In this document: positions 11,916 to 23,550 of the stretch, piece by piece
How the letters are laid out: the number at the start of each line of letters is the position of its first letter
How positions within the stretch are numbered: position 1 is the stretch's first letter
Assembly (NCBI GenBank): GCA_951799425.1
Contig: OX637394.1
Location: 16,081,001 to 16,145,000, forward strand
Direction of reading: 5' to 3'
DNA: 64,000 nucleotides
Source: Ilex aquifolium
Taxonomy: Eukaryota; Streptophyta; Magnoliopsida; Aquifoliales; Aquifoliaceae
The notes under the pieces: generated by a model
Databases searched by the model: none
What the model was told of the DNA's origin: nothing
The model's input: only the letters and a program-made list of their open reading frames with translations
Translations under genes and position numbers: made by a program

Positions 11916-13935
11916 TGTAACACCCCGCATTTTCGTTCATATAGATATATAGATATAGCAAATAATGGTTGTAAAGATGTGGATAGGGGTATTGAAGTGT
12001 GTTTGAACTTTGTAAATTTGAAAAGTAAAGATTTAAAATGTTAATGAAAATCATAGTTGAAATTTAGTTTTAGTGAGTGAAAATATAAAATGTTAGGTCC
12101 TATAACTTGTATTAGATAGGTTTGATGTATAAATATGTGTTGGAGAGGTTTGTGATGGATTTGGTTAGGTTTGGAATGGATTGGAAATGGAAAACAAAAG
12201 AAATAGGCAGAACTGGGTAAATGGTACCGGTACTGGGTACCGGTACTGAATGGTACCGGTACTGAGTACCGGTACCCCGATTCCAGAAGGTTTCTTGTAC
12301 CGGTACTGGGTACCGGTACCATTTGTCTGACGCCCGCCGAACAGTAAAAATCGGGATTTTGGTGTTTTAAAACACCCTTTTTAGCCTCATTTGCCCCATT
12401 TCTTCGTCTCCCTCTCACCCTAACCCTCCTAGAAACCCTTAGAGAGAAAGAGAGAAAGATAAAATTCAAGATCAAAAGGAAAGCAAGAAGGTCTTGAAGC
12501 TTGGGTATTTGGCTAAAACTCTTGAGCATTGAGGTAGGGGATTTCTTCTCTTTCTCTTACATTGATGTTAGGGTTAATAAATATGTATGTTTTGATTCTT
12601 AATGATATGTATTTGCTATGGCTCCATTGTTTCTTGGTTCTTTTGAAATTGTTAACATGTTTTACACAAGTTAGGGTTGAATACCCATGAAATCTCTTTT
12701 TGGTTTGAAAAACCCTAGTTTTCAAGAGTGATGGGTTTTCCTCTTGAACTCTTCCTTTATTCTTGATTTCAAAATCATAGTGTTTTGTGTTGAGTAATGA
12801 AATGATATTGTTGTGATCTCTTGCATTTTCTTTGTTGGTTATTGAAAATGTCACATGCTTAAATTGAGAATTTTTAAGATATTCGTGTAAATTGTGAAAT
12901 TGGGTTTGGTATTGTATCTCTTATGAGTGTGGGATGACCATGGGTGGCCTTTGACGAGATATCGTAGAGTGGGTAGACGTGTTGCTTGCTCTGTGTGGGT
13001 TGGCATTTCTCCTACCACTCGTAGTGGGGTTAGTACTTTGGTAAGACTAAACCGCTATTGCTCACGGGTGCCGTGTAAGAGGGTTAGTATACTAATGCCT
13101 GGGTTGGATACGTCACTGCCATTGGTGTGGCATACGCCCTTCCTAAAGGATGGATATCTTTGATAAGATTTGTGTGGGTGTATGTGAGTTAGATATTACT
13201 CAATGTGTCGATTCATGGGGTTTGCCTTACATCATATTTGAGATACATATACATATTGATGGATTGTTGTATTATTGTGAAAAATGGTTTCCTACAAGGA
13301 CTTGTGGGAGTATGGGATTCCACAAGGTCTTGTGGGAAAATGGTTTATATTTTGGAAAATGGATATGTATTGGATCTTGGTTTCTTTTACTGTTTATGTA
13401 AATTACTGTTGCTACTTAAACTTGAGATCCATTTTAAAATGTCCCTGTTTTACTTCAAAAATTATGTATGCTATTTGTAAAATGAGACCGGCCATTTTAT
13501 ATGTTTTTATAAACCTTGTTTGAGTTTGGGAAGATTGTGCTACAGAGCTTCGTGCTCATCCCCTACAATTAATATTTTTCAGATTTGACTTTAGAGGAAG
13601 AGCTCGGTGTGAATGAGCCGGGCCTTGGGGAAGCTTCCTTGGAGGGGTACTTAGATCCCGAATGGGACAACTAGAGATATAGCTATTTTTGTACTAGACT
13701 AGGTTATTCATTTTGAACCTTGTAAAGTCTAGTTTTCTTTTGTAATTCCGCTGCGCTACATTATTGGATTTTTGAGATGTAAATGCCATGGTTGGGCATA
13801 TTCTTTTGGATAATGATGTAAATATTTTATGGATGATGAATGAAGTTTAATTTATTTATGGATGATATTTAGTGCTCTCATGATGTGAACGTTTTAGAAT
13901 GTAATGCCGTCCAGGGTGGTATTTGGGGTGTTACA
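11916..13935 (+). repeat. 5' LTR of the Tekay/Del-like derivative
   Basis: 2,020 bases, ends TGTAACACC...GTGTTACA. Near-identical to 16191-18196; the main length change is one unit of the GTACCGGTAC palindrome array at 12223. Confidence 0.92.
12223..12320. repeat. Array of GTACCGGTAC palindromes in the LTR
   Basis: Six copies of the 10-base perfect palindrome GTACCGGTAC, four spaced by TGG/TGAATG/TGA linkers and two more after a gap (CCCGATTCCAGAAGG). The 3' LTR (16497-16581) has five copies. The place in the first fifth of the LTR fits the U3 region. Confidence 0.9.
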
Positions 13936-13939
13936 GAAA

Positions 13940-13951
13940 TGGTATCAGAGC
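13940..13951 (+). other. Primer-binding site, initiator tRNA-Met type
   Basis: TGGTATCAGAGC four bases after the 5' LTR; complementary to the 3' end of plant initiator tRNA-Met, as in most Tekay/Del and Copia elements. Confidence 0.85.
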
Positions 13952-14108
13952 TTAGACTTTAGGTCTTACATGGGAGCTGTAGGTTATGGATTACCACCGG
14001 AAAGGTAGGACTAGGTTGAAGGAACCGTAGGCTTGTATTGGTTTGAAGCTATGTGTTTATCAGATAGGTTAGATTCATTTTATATTTAGTGTAAGAGTTA
14101 ATTATTTG

Positions 14109-14830
14109 TTCGAATTCGATGAGTTGTCTCGCTACGCAATCAAGTTTGTGGTCACTGAGGCAAGGAGAGCTAAACGCTTTGAACAAGATTTGAGGCCTTC
14201 CATCCGCGAGAAGTTGGCTACACTCTTAATTCGAGAATACAAGATCTCGTGAACGTGGACGTGGAAGTGTATGTGGACGTGGAAGTGTATGTGGACGTGG
14301 ACGTGTACGGGGACGTGGACGCGATTGAACAAAGGCTTCAGACAGTGGAGAAGATGGAGTTACTCAGACGAGAGTAGGCATGGACCTGCGCCCATGCTTT
14401 GCATGCGGAGAGTATGGGCATTTCAAACATAGATGCCCCTCGTTTCCCCCAATAACCAAGCAAGCAACTGGGCGAGTGAATGCAAACAGGCCACCGCTAC
14501 GACAGCCACTACCACCACAGAGACCGTTACAAGCTCATGCCCCCGGCGGCGCCAATCAAGGAAGGGTTTTTGCTTTGACCCAACCGAAGGAAGATGCCTC
14601 CAATGCCGTTGTGGATGGTATCGTTCTTCTCTACCATTCTTGGGCCCGAATTTTATTGGATTCCCATGCGACTCATTCTTCTATACGTACTGCGGACGTT
14701 GTGGAATTGGGATTGGGTTCCGAGGAGCTAGAACATGCTTTATATGTTGACTTGCCTACAGGAGAACAGGGGGATACCAGGCTAGTCTGCAAGAGTTACG
14801 TGCAAGCGGATTACATTTCAGTTATCAGTA
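14109..14830 (+). pseudogene. gag-protease relic of the Tekay/Del-like derivative
   Basis: A gag segment from 14109 (ELSRYA...EARRAKRFEQ...LRPSIREKLATL) ends at a TGA (14250). A GTGGAC-rich hexamer repeat (about 14251-14322) follows. A zinc knuckle CFACGEYGHFKHRC is at about 14395-14436. A protease relic with ILLDSHATHSSI follows, where chromoviruses have DSGATHSF. The catalytic Gly of DSG is replaced by His, so the enzyme is dead even if made. The frame decays after about 14830. Confidence 0.75.
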
Positions 14831-15004
14831 GGTTTATTTATATGTATTTCTTTGACTCTAATTTATATCTACTTGCTGGGGAATCATCATGTCTTGCCAT
14901 TCTGGATAATACTACCTTGTTCAAAAAATATATTATGGTTGGGAAAACCCTAAATCTTGTATTATGCCTTCAAACCCTAGTTTACAAAGGAGATGTGTTT
15001 TTCT

Positions 15005-15870
15005 CTTGATTTCTCCTTTGCTCTTGATTCCCAAACTTAAATGTTATTTGTTCTAAGCTATGTTATGGGTGGGTGACCACCAAATCTGTTGGTATGCCCT
15101 TGAAATCCTAGTTTTCAAGGGAGAGGTGTTTTCTCTTTATCTTGCCTTTGTCATTGATTTCAAACCTTGATAGTCGTTTGTTATCGATTCCAATATATGA
15201 TTGTTGCTTTATCTCTGATTCCAAGCTTGATATCCGTTGTTATTGATCTCGAGACTTGATTGTTTCCTTGTCCTTAATTTCCTAAGCTTGATGATCCATT
15301 TGTTCTTGGTATCGAAAATTTGATATTCGTTTGTTATTCATTCTACCCTTGTGACTCAATTATTTTCAATTTTCAATACTCGATATTCTTTATTCTTGGT
15401 TCCAAGACTTGAGTGTTCTTTTGGTCTTGATTTCTAAGCTTCATAATCCTTTGTTCTTGATTTCACCCCTTGATAGTCGTTTGTTATTGATTTCCATAAA
15501 TGATTGTTCCGTTAAATCTTAATTTCTCCTTTGTTCATGACTTTCACGCTTGATACGCCTTTATTCTGGATTTCCAAACTTAAATATTTATTTGCTCTTG
15601 ATAGCCAAATTTAATATTCATTTGATTGATTATAACTATTGTAAGTCATGTATTCTTGATATTCAATACTTGACATCCTTTGGTTCTTGATTTCAAGACT
15701 TGACATTCAATTGCTCTTGATTTCAATACTTGATTTCTCCTTGTCCTTGAGTTCAAAACTCGATACTCTTTAGTTCTTGGTTATAAAGCTTGATATGCAT
15801 CTGTTATTGACTCCAAGACTCGATTGTTACTTTGTTCTTGATTCCCAAGCTTGATTATTTATTTGTTCCT
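15005..15870. repeat. Degenerate short-period tandem array in place of pol
   Basis: Many imperfect copies of a unit of roughly 32-40 bases built on TTTGTTCTTGATTTC and ACTTGATATTC (for example near 15170, 15240, 15310, 15400, 15470, 15700, 15840). It occupies the place where RT, RNase H and integrase would lie and has no coding frame. Confidence 0.65.
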
Positions 15871-16080
15871 TAATTTAAAATTCTAAAGATTGGTATTGAC
15901 CAATAAAATGGTATTTTCGATGATATTATGTTAATTTTTCTTAAATTATTTCGTTGGAAAAATGTATATGGATTTGGAAGCTAAGATGGGAGGACAAGTC
16001 TGGTTAGGTTTCAACTGTAACCTTTGGTGGATTGTAATTTATATCAGAGTGCGCAGCGAACTAACGGAGTAAGGACTACA

Positions 16081-16149
16081 ATGGAGGAAGCTGCATGGGA
16101 ACCAGAGCAAGAAATGCGGGAGAAGTATCCCTTTTTGTTTACTACTTGA
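16081..16149 (+). pseudogene. Extreme C-terminus of a chromovirus pol
   Basis: The frame AAWEPEQEMREKYPFLF ending in TGA matches the conserved tail after the chromodomain of Tekay/Del polyproteins (pattern ATWE...MREKYP.LF). A GAGGACGAA-containing stretch and the polypurine tract follow directly, as in complete elements. Confidence 0.7.
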
Positions 16150-16177
16150 GGTAAGTTTCGAGGACGAAACTTTCTTT

Positions 16178-16190
16178 AAGGGGGGTGGAT
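16178..16190 (+). other. Polypurine tract
   Basis: AAGGGGGGTGGAT immediately before the 3' LTR; primes plus-strand synthesis. Confidence 0.8.
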
Positions 16191-18196
16191 TGTAACACCC
16201 CGCATTTTCGTTCATATAGATATATAGATATAGCAAATAATGGTTGTAAAGATGTGGATAGGGTATTGAAGTGTGTTTGAACTTTGTAAATTTGAAAAGT
16301 AAAGATTTAAAATGTTAATGAAAATCATAGTTGAAATTTAGTTTTAGTGAGTGAAAATATAAAATGTTAGGTCCTATAACTTGTATTAGATAGGTTTGGT
16401 GTATAAATATGTGTTGGAGAGGTTTGTGATGGATTTGGTTAGGTTTGGAATGGATTGGAAATGGAAAACAAAAGAAATAGGCAGAACTGGGTAAATGGTA
16501 CCGGTACTGAATGGTACCGGTACTGAGTACCGGTACCCCGATTCCAGAAGGTTTCTTGTACCGGTACTGGGTACCGGTACCATTTGTCTGACGCCCGCCG
16601 AACAGTAAAAATCGGGATTTTGGTGTTTTAAAACACCCTTTTTAGCCTCATTTGCCCCATTTCTTCGTCTCCCTCTCACCCTAACCCTCCTAGAAACCCT
16701 TAGAGAGAAAGAGAGAAAGATAAAACTCAAGATCAAAAGGAAAGCAAGAAGGTCTTGAAGCTTGGGTATTTGGCTAAAACTCTTGAGCATTGAGGTAGGG
16801 GATTTCTTCTCTTTCTCTTACATTGATGTTAGGGTTAATAAATATGTATGTTTTGATTCTTAATGATATGTATTTGCTATGGCTCCATTGTTTCTTGGTT
16901 CTTTTGAAATTGTTAACATGTTTTACACAAGTTAGGGTTGAATACCCATGAAATCTCTTTTTGGTTTGAAAAACCCTAGTTTTCAAGAGTGATGGGTTTT
17001 CCTCTTGAACTCTTCCTTTATTCTTGATTTCAAAATCATAGTGTTTTGTGTTGAGTAATGAAATGATATTGTTGTGATCTCTTGCATTTTCTTTGTTGGT
17101 TTTTGAAAATGTCACATGCTTAAATTGGGGATTTTTAAGATATTCGTGTAAATTGTGAAATTGGGTTTGGTATTGTATCTCTTATGAGTGTGGGATGACC
17201 ATGGGTGGCCTTTGACGAGATATCGTAGAGTGGGTAGACGTGTTGCTTGCTCCGTGTGGGTTGGCATTTCTCCTACCACTCGTAGTGGGGTTAGTACTTT
17301 GGTAAGACTAAACCGCTATTGCTCACGGGTGCCGTGTAAGAGGGTTAGTATACTAATGCCTGGGTTGGATACGTCACTGCCATTGGTGTGGCATACGCCC
17401 TTCCTAAAGGATGGATATCTTTGATAAGATTTGTGTGGGTGTGTGTGGGTTAGATATTACTCAATGTGTCGATTCATGGGGTTTGCCTTACATCATGTTT
17501 GAGATACATATACATATTGATGGATTGTTGTATTATTGTGAAAAATGGTTTCCTACAAGGACTTGTGGGAGTATGGGATTCCACAAGGTCTTGTGGGAAA
17601 ATTGTTTATATTTTGGAAAATGGATATGTATTGGATCTTGGTTTCTTTTACTGTTTATGTAAATTACTGTTGCTACTTAAACTTGAGATCCATTTTAAAA
17701 TGTCCCTGTTTTACTTCAAAGATTATGTATGCTATTTGTAAAATGAGACCGGCCATTTTATATGTTTTTATAAACCTTGTTTGAGTTTGGGAAGATTGTG
17801 CTACAGAGCTTCGTGCTCATCCCCTACAATTAATATTTTTCAGATTTGGCTTTAGAGGAAGAGCTCGGTGTGAATGAGCCGGGCCTTGGGGACGCTTCCT
17901 TGGAGGGGTACTTAGATCCCGAATGGGACAACTAGAGATATAGCTTTTTTTGTACTAGACTAGGTTATTCATTTTGAACCTTGTAAAGTCTAGTTTTCTT
18001 TTGTAATTCCGCTGCGCTACATTATTGGATTTTTGAGATGTAAATGCCATAGTTGGGCATATTCTTTTGGATAATGATGTAAATATTTTATGGATGATGA
18101 ATGAAGTTTAATTTATTTATGGATGATATTTAGTGCTCTCATGATGTGAACGTTTTAGAATGTAATGCCGTCCAGGGTGGTATTTGGGGTGTTACA
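16191..18196 (+). repeat. 3' LTR of the Tekay/Del-like derivative
   Basis: 2,006 bases, same ends as the 5' LTR. Small open frames are duplicated exactly at the matching offsets in both LTRs and are not genes. Confidence 0.92.
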
Positions 18197-18297
18197 TTAA
18201 TGATGAACAGGTTTCCATTCGGTGGGTGAGTCGAATTGCTTTTTTCCGTATTGCTTTCCAAAGAGCCTTAAATGATAGGATGATGGCTTCTACCTAA

Positions 18298-21200
18298 GGT
18301 ACTTTTGATATCTGTCTCTCTCAAAAACTCACACAAATACACTCGTAGTTAATAATATGTTCTTAAATACTTGTGTTTATTTGAATTTCAGATAATTTGG
18401 ATAAGTGACTAAAGAATGGTGGAAAAAAAGTAAAACTTACAGTAGATTGTCTATTTTATTCCCTCAGTGTTCTGTGCTGCCCAGACCTCAAAGTAAGATG
18501 TTGGGTACTAGCTTCGATCCCTCAATTCCTTTGATTGATCCTCTCTGTGATGAGTCCAACTAAGATGATCTATATTTAAATGTGCTCCCCACCAATGTAT
18601 AGATGATGAGTGACCTATGATTGATTTGAATCCTCTTTCAGAATAATTTCAACAGTTGATCAACATATTTTGTCTATCTACTGGTTAAAAATACTTTTTT
18701 TGTCCATCGTACCGGTTAAAAATACTTTTTCTCATCAACTTGTTCATATATAATTCTTAAAACTTTATTATTGATTGACAAATAGCAATAACAATAAACC
18801 ACAGTATTTGTGGGAGCAAGATCATGTACGTCTTATTTACCAATTATATACTCTGTCATGATTAAAAGAATGCAATTTTGTATTTTATAGATTCAATCAC
18901 CATTCAACACAAAAAAAAAAAAGGAAAAAGGTTGCCTTGTACGGCTGTATCATACCGTATTCGAACATTCCAGAGTTTATAGGAATTCAAGCAAAGACGG
19001 ATTAGATGAGGGCACGAAGGCCATCATATGTCCAAAAGTTTGGAAAATCCCTTTTATTATGATACTGTTAATTATTGAGGAAGATTACGATCGAGGTATT
19101 GTATCGAAAATTACAACGTTTTAAGGTCAAATTATAAACATGAAATATTGTGTTCGACCATAAATAGTTATAATTTTTCTTTTACAATGTGTAACTTGAC
19201 TTCTAACTTTGGTATTTTTGGATACGTCATTGTTGGTACCGTAGTCTTTTCCGTAGTTATGAATATTTCCAATCCAAACTTTTTAGGCTTGTCTTGATAA
19301 TTTTCTTATAGATTTAAAAGGTTGTCACCAATATACTGTAAGTAAAATTTTTGGCTTCATTTTGTAGAATACACATGGTAAAGTTCAAAAATAATATTAG
19401 AGGTTGAAAAAGAATTTGTGTTCAGGGAGTTGCATGCCCAAAACACTCTGTTTGAGCACATGTATGCAACAATGTTTCTTCCTTTTGATGTCACCAGTCT
19501 TGCTTGTGAGATATGCTCCTTTACTTTTATTCTCATTCGTCTTTTTAAAAAAAATGTGCTGAATGTTTATTTTTTATTTAGGTGAAAGTTCAAATAAAAA
19601 AGATGTTTCATGCATTTAAGTTTTTTTGGTATTCTTTATAAAGTTGAAATTGGATAAATTTTATGGGAAGTCGTACTGTGATTGTTGAGTTGCAATTACA
19701 ATGGATGAACTGGTGAGAGAAGTTAATATTCTGTTTCGTTAGTTTATTTGTTGTTTTCGTCAATTTTATATATGGAAGGGGAATTGAGGGAAGTATCGTG
19801 TTTTCGGATTATTTTACATTTTTATCATTGAGAACCAATTAAAATGATATCATTTCCAATAGATCTAGCCCAAACATGTCAATGTCCTTTCTCCATCAAA
19901 ATTTGTTGGCATTATGATTTAAACTACTTACATTAAAATGTTGATCGTGATCGCTATGTATTTGCTATACTTTTGTTAGATTTGCCATTAAGCTTTAACT
20001 TCCTTTAGCAAATAATTAACAACTTTAAAAGAAATAGATTAACCTTTCATACTTAATTAAACAATAAATCCTTCCTTAGTTATCATGATTTTAGTTTGTT
20101 CTTGATTATTGACTTATCTAGAAAAATTCACTTTTATTTTTATTTTACTCTTAAATTAATAGCTAAATTATCTTTATCAGTAATTAGCACATAATTCCGG
20201 GTGTCGCTTCATAACCCACTTTGTCAAAACAGTAAAATTTCCACTACCTTTGTACTTCATGTGGGCCTCTCTTTCACATGACATCTTCTTTGCATTGATC
20301 AACTACCACATCTCTCTCCCTTTCTTTGTCAAGCTTTTGATGTTGCCTTTGACCCTTATCCACCTTCCATTGCCCTTCAGAAGTCAAGTAGAACTTATCA
20401 TTTCATAAATTTGAGTTTCATTGTATATCCAGTTTTCTTATATGTTCTCAACTTGGTCAAACTGAACATTGACTTTCATATTCTAAATTCAGCGAAGCGC
20501 ATGTAGAGTACTACATTTTTGTAGGTAGTTGGTACTACGTTTCATATTAAGATTCTTTTGTTTTGAGGTGACATAACACAACTTCTAACGAATATTCTAG
20601 AACCTCAAATAATGGTCAATGCCAATGTTTTTTTTTGGAATTAGAATGAAACATGAAAATTTCAGTCAAATATATTTTGATTATATTTACCATGCAATAA
20701 TAATTATCCCCTTTTGTCAATTTTTATAGGTATTGATGTGTTTTATAGATTCAACTTGCATAATAGGAATTGAAAGCGTATAAGCAGTATACAAGGAATG
20801 GTACCCAAAAAAAAAACAGTATACAAGGAATGGTAGTTGCCCATCTGTTCCTCTTCCAGTAGAATTCAAGAAGAGAACTCCCTTCTTCTTTGTATGGTCC
20901 ATTTGGATGGAAAAAAATAGCAGGGCGACTTTTGATGGGGTTAAAAACTAGGTGCTCAAGTTAAAGAACCTCATGATGTCTCTTTTAGTCTTTTACAGTG
21001 AATATTCCTCTTGGGTAATATAGTTGGATGGACTTCTTAGAGAAATGATTTTAGGTGTAGCAAGAAAGTTGAGTTCCTGAATACTCACTGTGTGCTTGGG
21101 CAGCATCTCACTGTTTGCCACCTATAATGAGTTTTTGATTTGTCAAAAAGAATGCTATTTTTTTTATTTCATATACATTTTCTTGCTTTTCCCAATTTCT

Positions 21201-21892
21201 GTTACTTTCCTTTTTGTGGATTAATTGTCTTTTCTTTTGAAAAATTGTCTTAACACTCCAGAATTAGGTAATGAGAGGGCATGATTCTCTAGACTATGGT
21301 GAAAGTACGATCAAGTATGGTCATGTAGAATTTGCAATGTGATAGACTGATTGTTGAGAAAGTCCCCCACTTTTTGACAGCAATATGTTTAATCTAATAG
21401 TGTATTGATTAATCTGTTCTTTGCATTGCACAATGGGGGAAGGAGATCATGTGCAATTATACCATCTTCAATGGAAATCTAAGCCCTCACCCAAATTTGA
21501 GTGAAAAAAGGGTAAAATGTTTGATTTGATATAAACCTCTCTTATAGAGAAACTTAAATTTAAAGAAAGAGAAACTCAAATTTAAGTGAGGACAAACTCA
21601 AATTTAAAAGAAGATGAAATATGATAATTGGATTTTTAAAGGAGAGGGTGAAATCTCACTATTAAAAATATGTGTATGAATTTGAGTAAAAAAATGAATC
21701 TTCTTTGATTTGATATGGGTATGAATTTAGCATTTGAGAAGATTTTTAGAATTTTTTTACCTAAATTTAAATTTGATTTTAAAAAAGCGTAAAGATTGGA
21801 ATTGCTCTTATAATGACATTTTTTTCTTGATATATTATTTTTTAATGTTAACTCAAAATGGTTCACGTGCAACGCACGTGTGCACCTACTAG
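18298..21892. other. Non-coding right arm of the Helitron
   Basis: AT-rich, no domain recognised on either strand. Contains a small local duplication (CAGTATACAAGGAATGGTA at about 20787 and 20817) with an A9-10 spacer. Ends in the hairpin and CTAG terminus. Confidence 0.5.
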
Positions 21893-22400
21893 TATACATA
21901 AATATATAAATATATTTAATTAGGGTTAGTATTTATCTTCACACTTTAGAGTCAAAATTTTCACTTCACTTCAAGTCTTCACTCCTACGTCTCCATCACT
22001 CTCAAATCCTTCTCTCATTTGTCACTCCTCCCTCCCTCAGCCCCTCTCTCTCAATCGTCACTCGTCTGAGTCGTCTCAGACTCTTAGCCTCCATCTCTCA
22101 CTCGTTATTCCTCCTTCTCTCACTCCCTCTCTATTCATCTGCGCCTCACCATTCATCTCAGATCACTTCAAAAAATTAACCCGAATTAAGTAACCCAAGT
22201 CAACTCGATTTTTAACTCGAAATCAGCCTGAATTAAGTAACCCGAATTCAACCCGAGCTCGCCCGAATTAAACTCGGGCAGTACTCGGGTTGAATACCTC
22301 AGGTTGAGGTAGGGTTAGGATTAGGGTTGAAGATTATATATTTAGAGTTGGGCTAGGGTTGACCTCTCAAACTGCTCAACTCGCCCGAGTTGCACCCCTA

Positions 22401-23334
22401 TGTGCCAATAGCAATGTAGTATCACTAGTGTCATTAAACATAGCGGGCCTGCCCTGGGCGTCAAACAGTTCGACTCAGAATTGGTACGGGCAAGATGAAT
22501 CCGGCTCTTTCATTAAAACAAAGCATTGCGATTGTTGCTGCGGATGTTTACGCAATGTGATTTATGCCCAATGCTATTATTTAGATCTAATTTACTGATC
22601 TAATTTGTTCATCTAATCACTTGCTATCATTGGATTGATAGTGGATTACAATGTTCTTTTCAATCAAATTGATGTAATGAATTAAGTCAACAAACTCGAT
22701 CTAAATAGATAGTATTATTGAATTAAATATTCTATCCTCAACGAGAGGCTATTTATCTAGGCGAGAGCAACGAATTTTACAATAGGTTAACTGGCTCATA
22801 ATCTGTACATCACCCCTAATTGTATGGCAGTCCTCCTACATTTAGCCGTTCTTTCAAAGTAAAACTAATTTGATTACTAATTTCGATGTGGAATAAATTA
22901 TACTTTGATCCCTTAAACTATGACCCGTCTCACAATTGTCCGCTTAATTATTATGCTTTTTATATTGCACCTACAACAATGACTATTAATTTCACTCTTC
23001 CCTAGTCATTAACACTGGTTACAAATTTGACAAAATATTAATTCACTTTACCCTTAAAACTATGTGATTTTTTTCACTTTACCCCAACAAATTAACATTT
23101 TTGTTCTAGGAGTTTGGAGTCATATGAATCCAATTCTAGTAGTCGAAGCTACATTATGAGAAATTCTTTAGTTCAAGGGAAAAAGTAATATCCAAACCAT
23201 AGTTGAGGGGGTCAAAGTGCAATTCACCCATTGATTTACATAATAACATTGTGAGCATGCATGGAACTATAAATTCCATACATCATTACATGCATGAGAC
23301 TCTCACAATAGAATAAATGGAGGGTATGAGTACA
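22401..23334. other. Non-coding segment between MITE and oxidase exon (unit 1)
   Basis: Aligns with 47073-48015. AT-rich; no gene seen. It would be the 3' flank of the ascorbate oxidase pseudogene. Confidence 0.5.
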
Positions 23335-23545
23335 TCACTGGTGTTTGTTGGTCATCAACATCTTCCCAGTCAAACCACAAGCAAGAGCTTCAACAGGTAT
23401 CTCTCCAGCAAGATGAACACCTTCATCAAAAACCACACCCATACCCATACGCAAGTGAGGCTCTATATGAGAATGAAAGGCCCAAACTCCTGGATTATCA
23501 GCAACAAATCTCAGAGCAGTCCACCCATATGGAAAGATCACAGCT
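23335..23545 (-). pseudogene. L-ascorbate oxidase, last exon only (unit 1)
   Basis: Minus-strand frame with [21 protein letters not shown], then [17 protein letters not shown] and [11 protein letters not shown]. This is the C-terminal multicopper-oxidase segment of plant ascorbate oxidases. Functional enzymes have HCH-IE here; the Cys that binds type-1 copper is Ser in this copy and in unit 2, so the loss predates the duplication. Upstream coding is cut off by a Reina LTR starting at 23551 (target duplication GTGTT at 23546-23550). The rest of the gene is not in unit 1. Confidence 0.85.
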
Positions 23546-23550
23546 GTGTT

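Larger units (their letters stand above)
11916..18196 (+). mobile_element. Tekay/Del-like Gypsy derivative without pol (LARD-like)
   Basis: Two direct LTRs of about 2.0 kb (11916-13935 and 16191-18196), TGTAACACCCC...GGGGTGTTACA, flanked by the perfect target duplication TTAAT (11911-11915, 18197-18201). An initiator-Met-type primer site TGGTATCAGAGC (13940) and a polypurine tract AAGGGGGGTGGAT (16178) are present. The 2.26-kb interior keeps a gag piece, a CCHC knuckle with a protease relic, and the last codons of pol. RT, RNase H and integrase are gone. LTRs differ at under 1% of sites by eye, so insertion was recent and needed proteins from a complete relative. Confidence 0.9.
11899..18297 (+). 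pseudogene. Exon-like fragment in the Helitron, split by an LTR element
   Basis: After an acceptor-like TTTTCACAG (to 11898) a frame opens at 11901. It is interrupted at 11915 by the LTR element and resumes at 18202 in the same phase, running to TAA at 18295-18297. The 36-codon peptide contains DEQVSIRWVSRIAFFRIAFQ and looks like the last exon of a cellular gene. I do not recognise the parent. Plant Helitrons often carry such captured exons; capture is an inference here. Confidence 0.4.
11201..21892 (+). mobile_element. Helitron (non-autonomous), carrying a nested LTR element
   Basis: Starts TCTATACTACTTATAAAAGC and ends with a short hairpin CGTGC-AAC-GCACG followed by TGTGCACCTACTAG. These are the canonical TC start and CTRR end, with insertion between A and T. 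Unit 2 (about 46632) shows the uninterrupted site CCCGAATATACAT, which equals the two flanks joined, so both ends are certain. Length is 10,692 bases, of which 6,286 are the later LTR element and its target duplication. No Rep/helicase domain was found, so it depended on an autonomous relative. Its 3' end resembles that of the Helitron at 43089-46322. Confidence 0.88.
11022..22400. mobile_element. hAT-like MITE, split by a Helitron (unit 1 copy)
   Basis: The left end TAGGGGT...CTTGGGCGGGC and the right end, inverse AGGGGTGCAACTCGGGCG, form terminal inverted repeats. They are flanked by near-identical 8-base direct repeats around TGTGCCAT/TGTGCCAA. The element itself is about 0.68 kb (11022-11200 plus 21893-22400); the rest is the Helitron inside it. 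It is full of AACCCGA/TCGGGTT words and codes for nothing. The uninterrupted copy is at 46421-47070. Confidence 0.65.

Noticed and set aside
12041-13523. Several 80-160 codon frames duplicated at 16386-17784
   Set aside because: They are in the two LTRs of one element; LTRs of this type are non-coding and the frames are AT/CT-rich.
15005-15870. Short regularly repeated units considered as a CRISPR-like array
   Set aside because: The repeats are degenerate with no constant repeat/unique spacer alternation, and the DNA is a plant LTR element.
22021-22150. CT-rich stretch considered as a promoter or Y patch
   Set aside because: It lies inside the hAT-like MITE shared by both units and no gene starts next to it.
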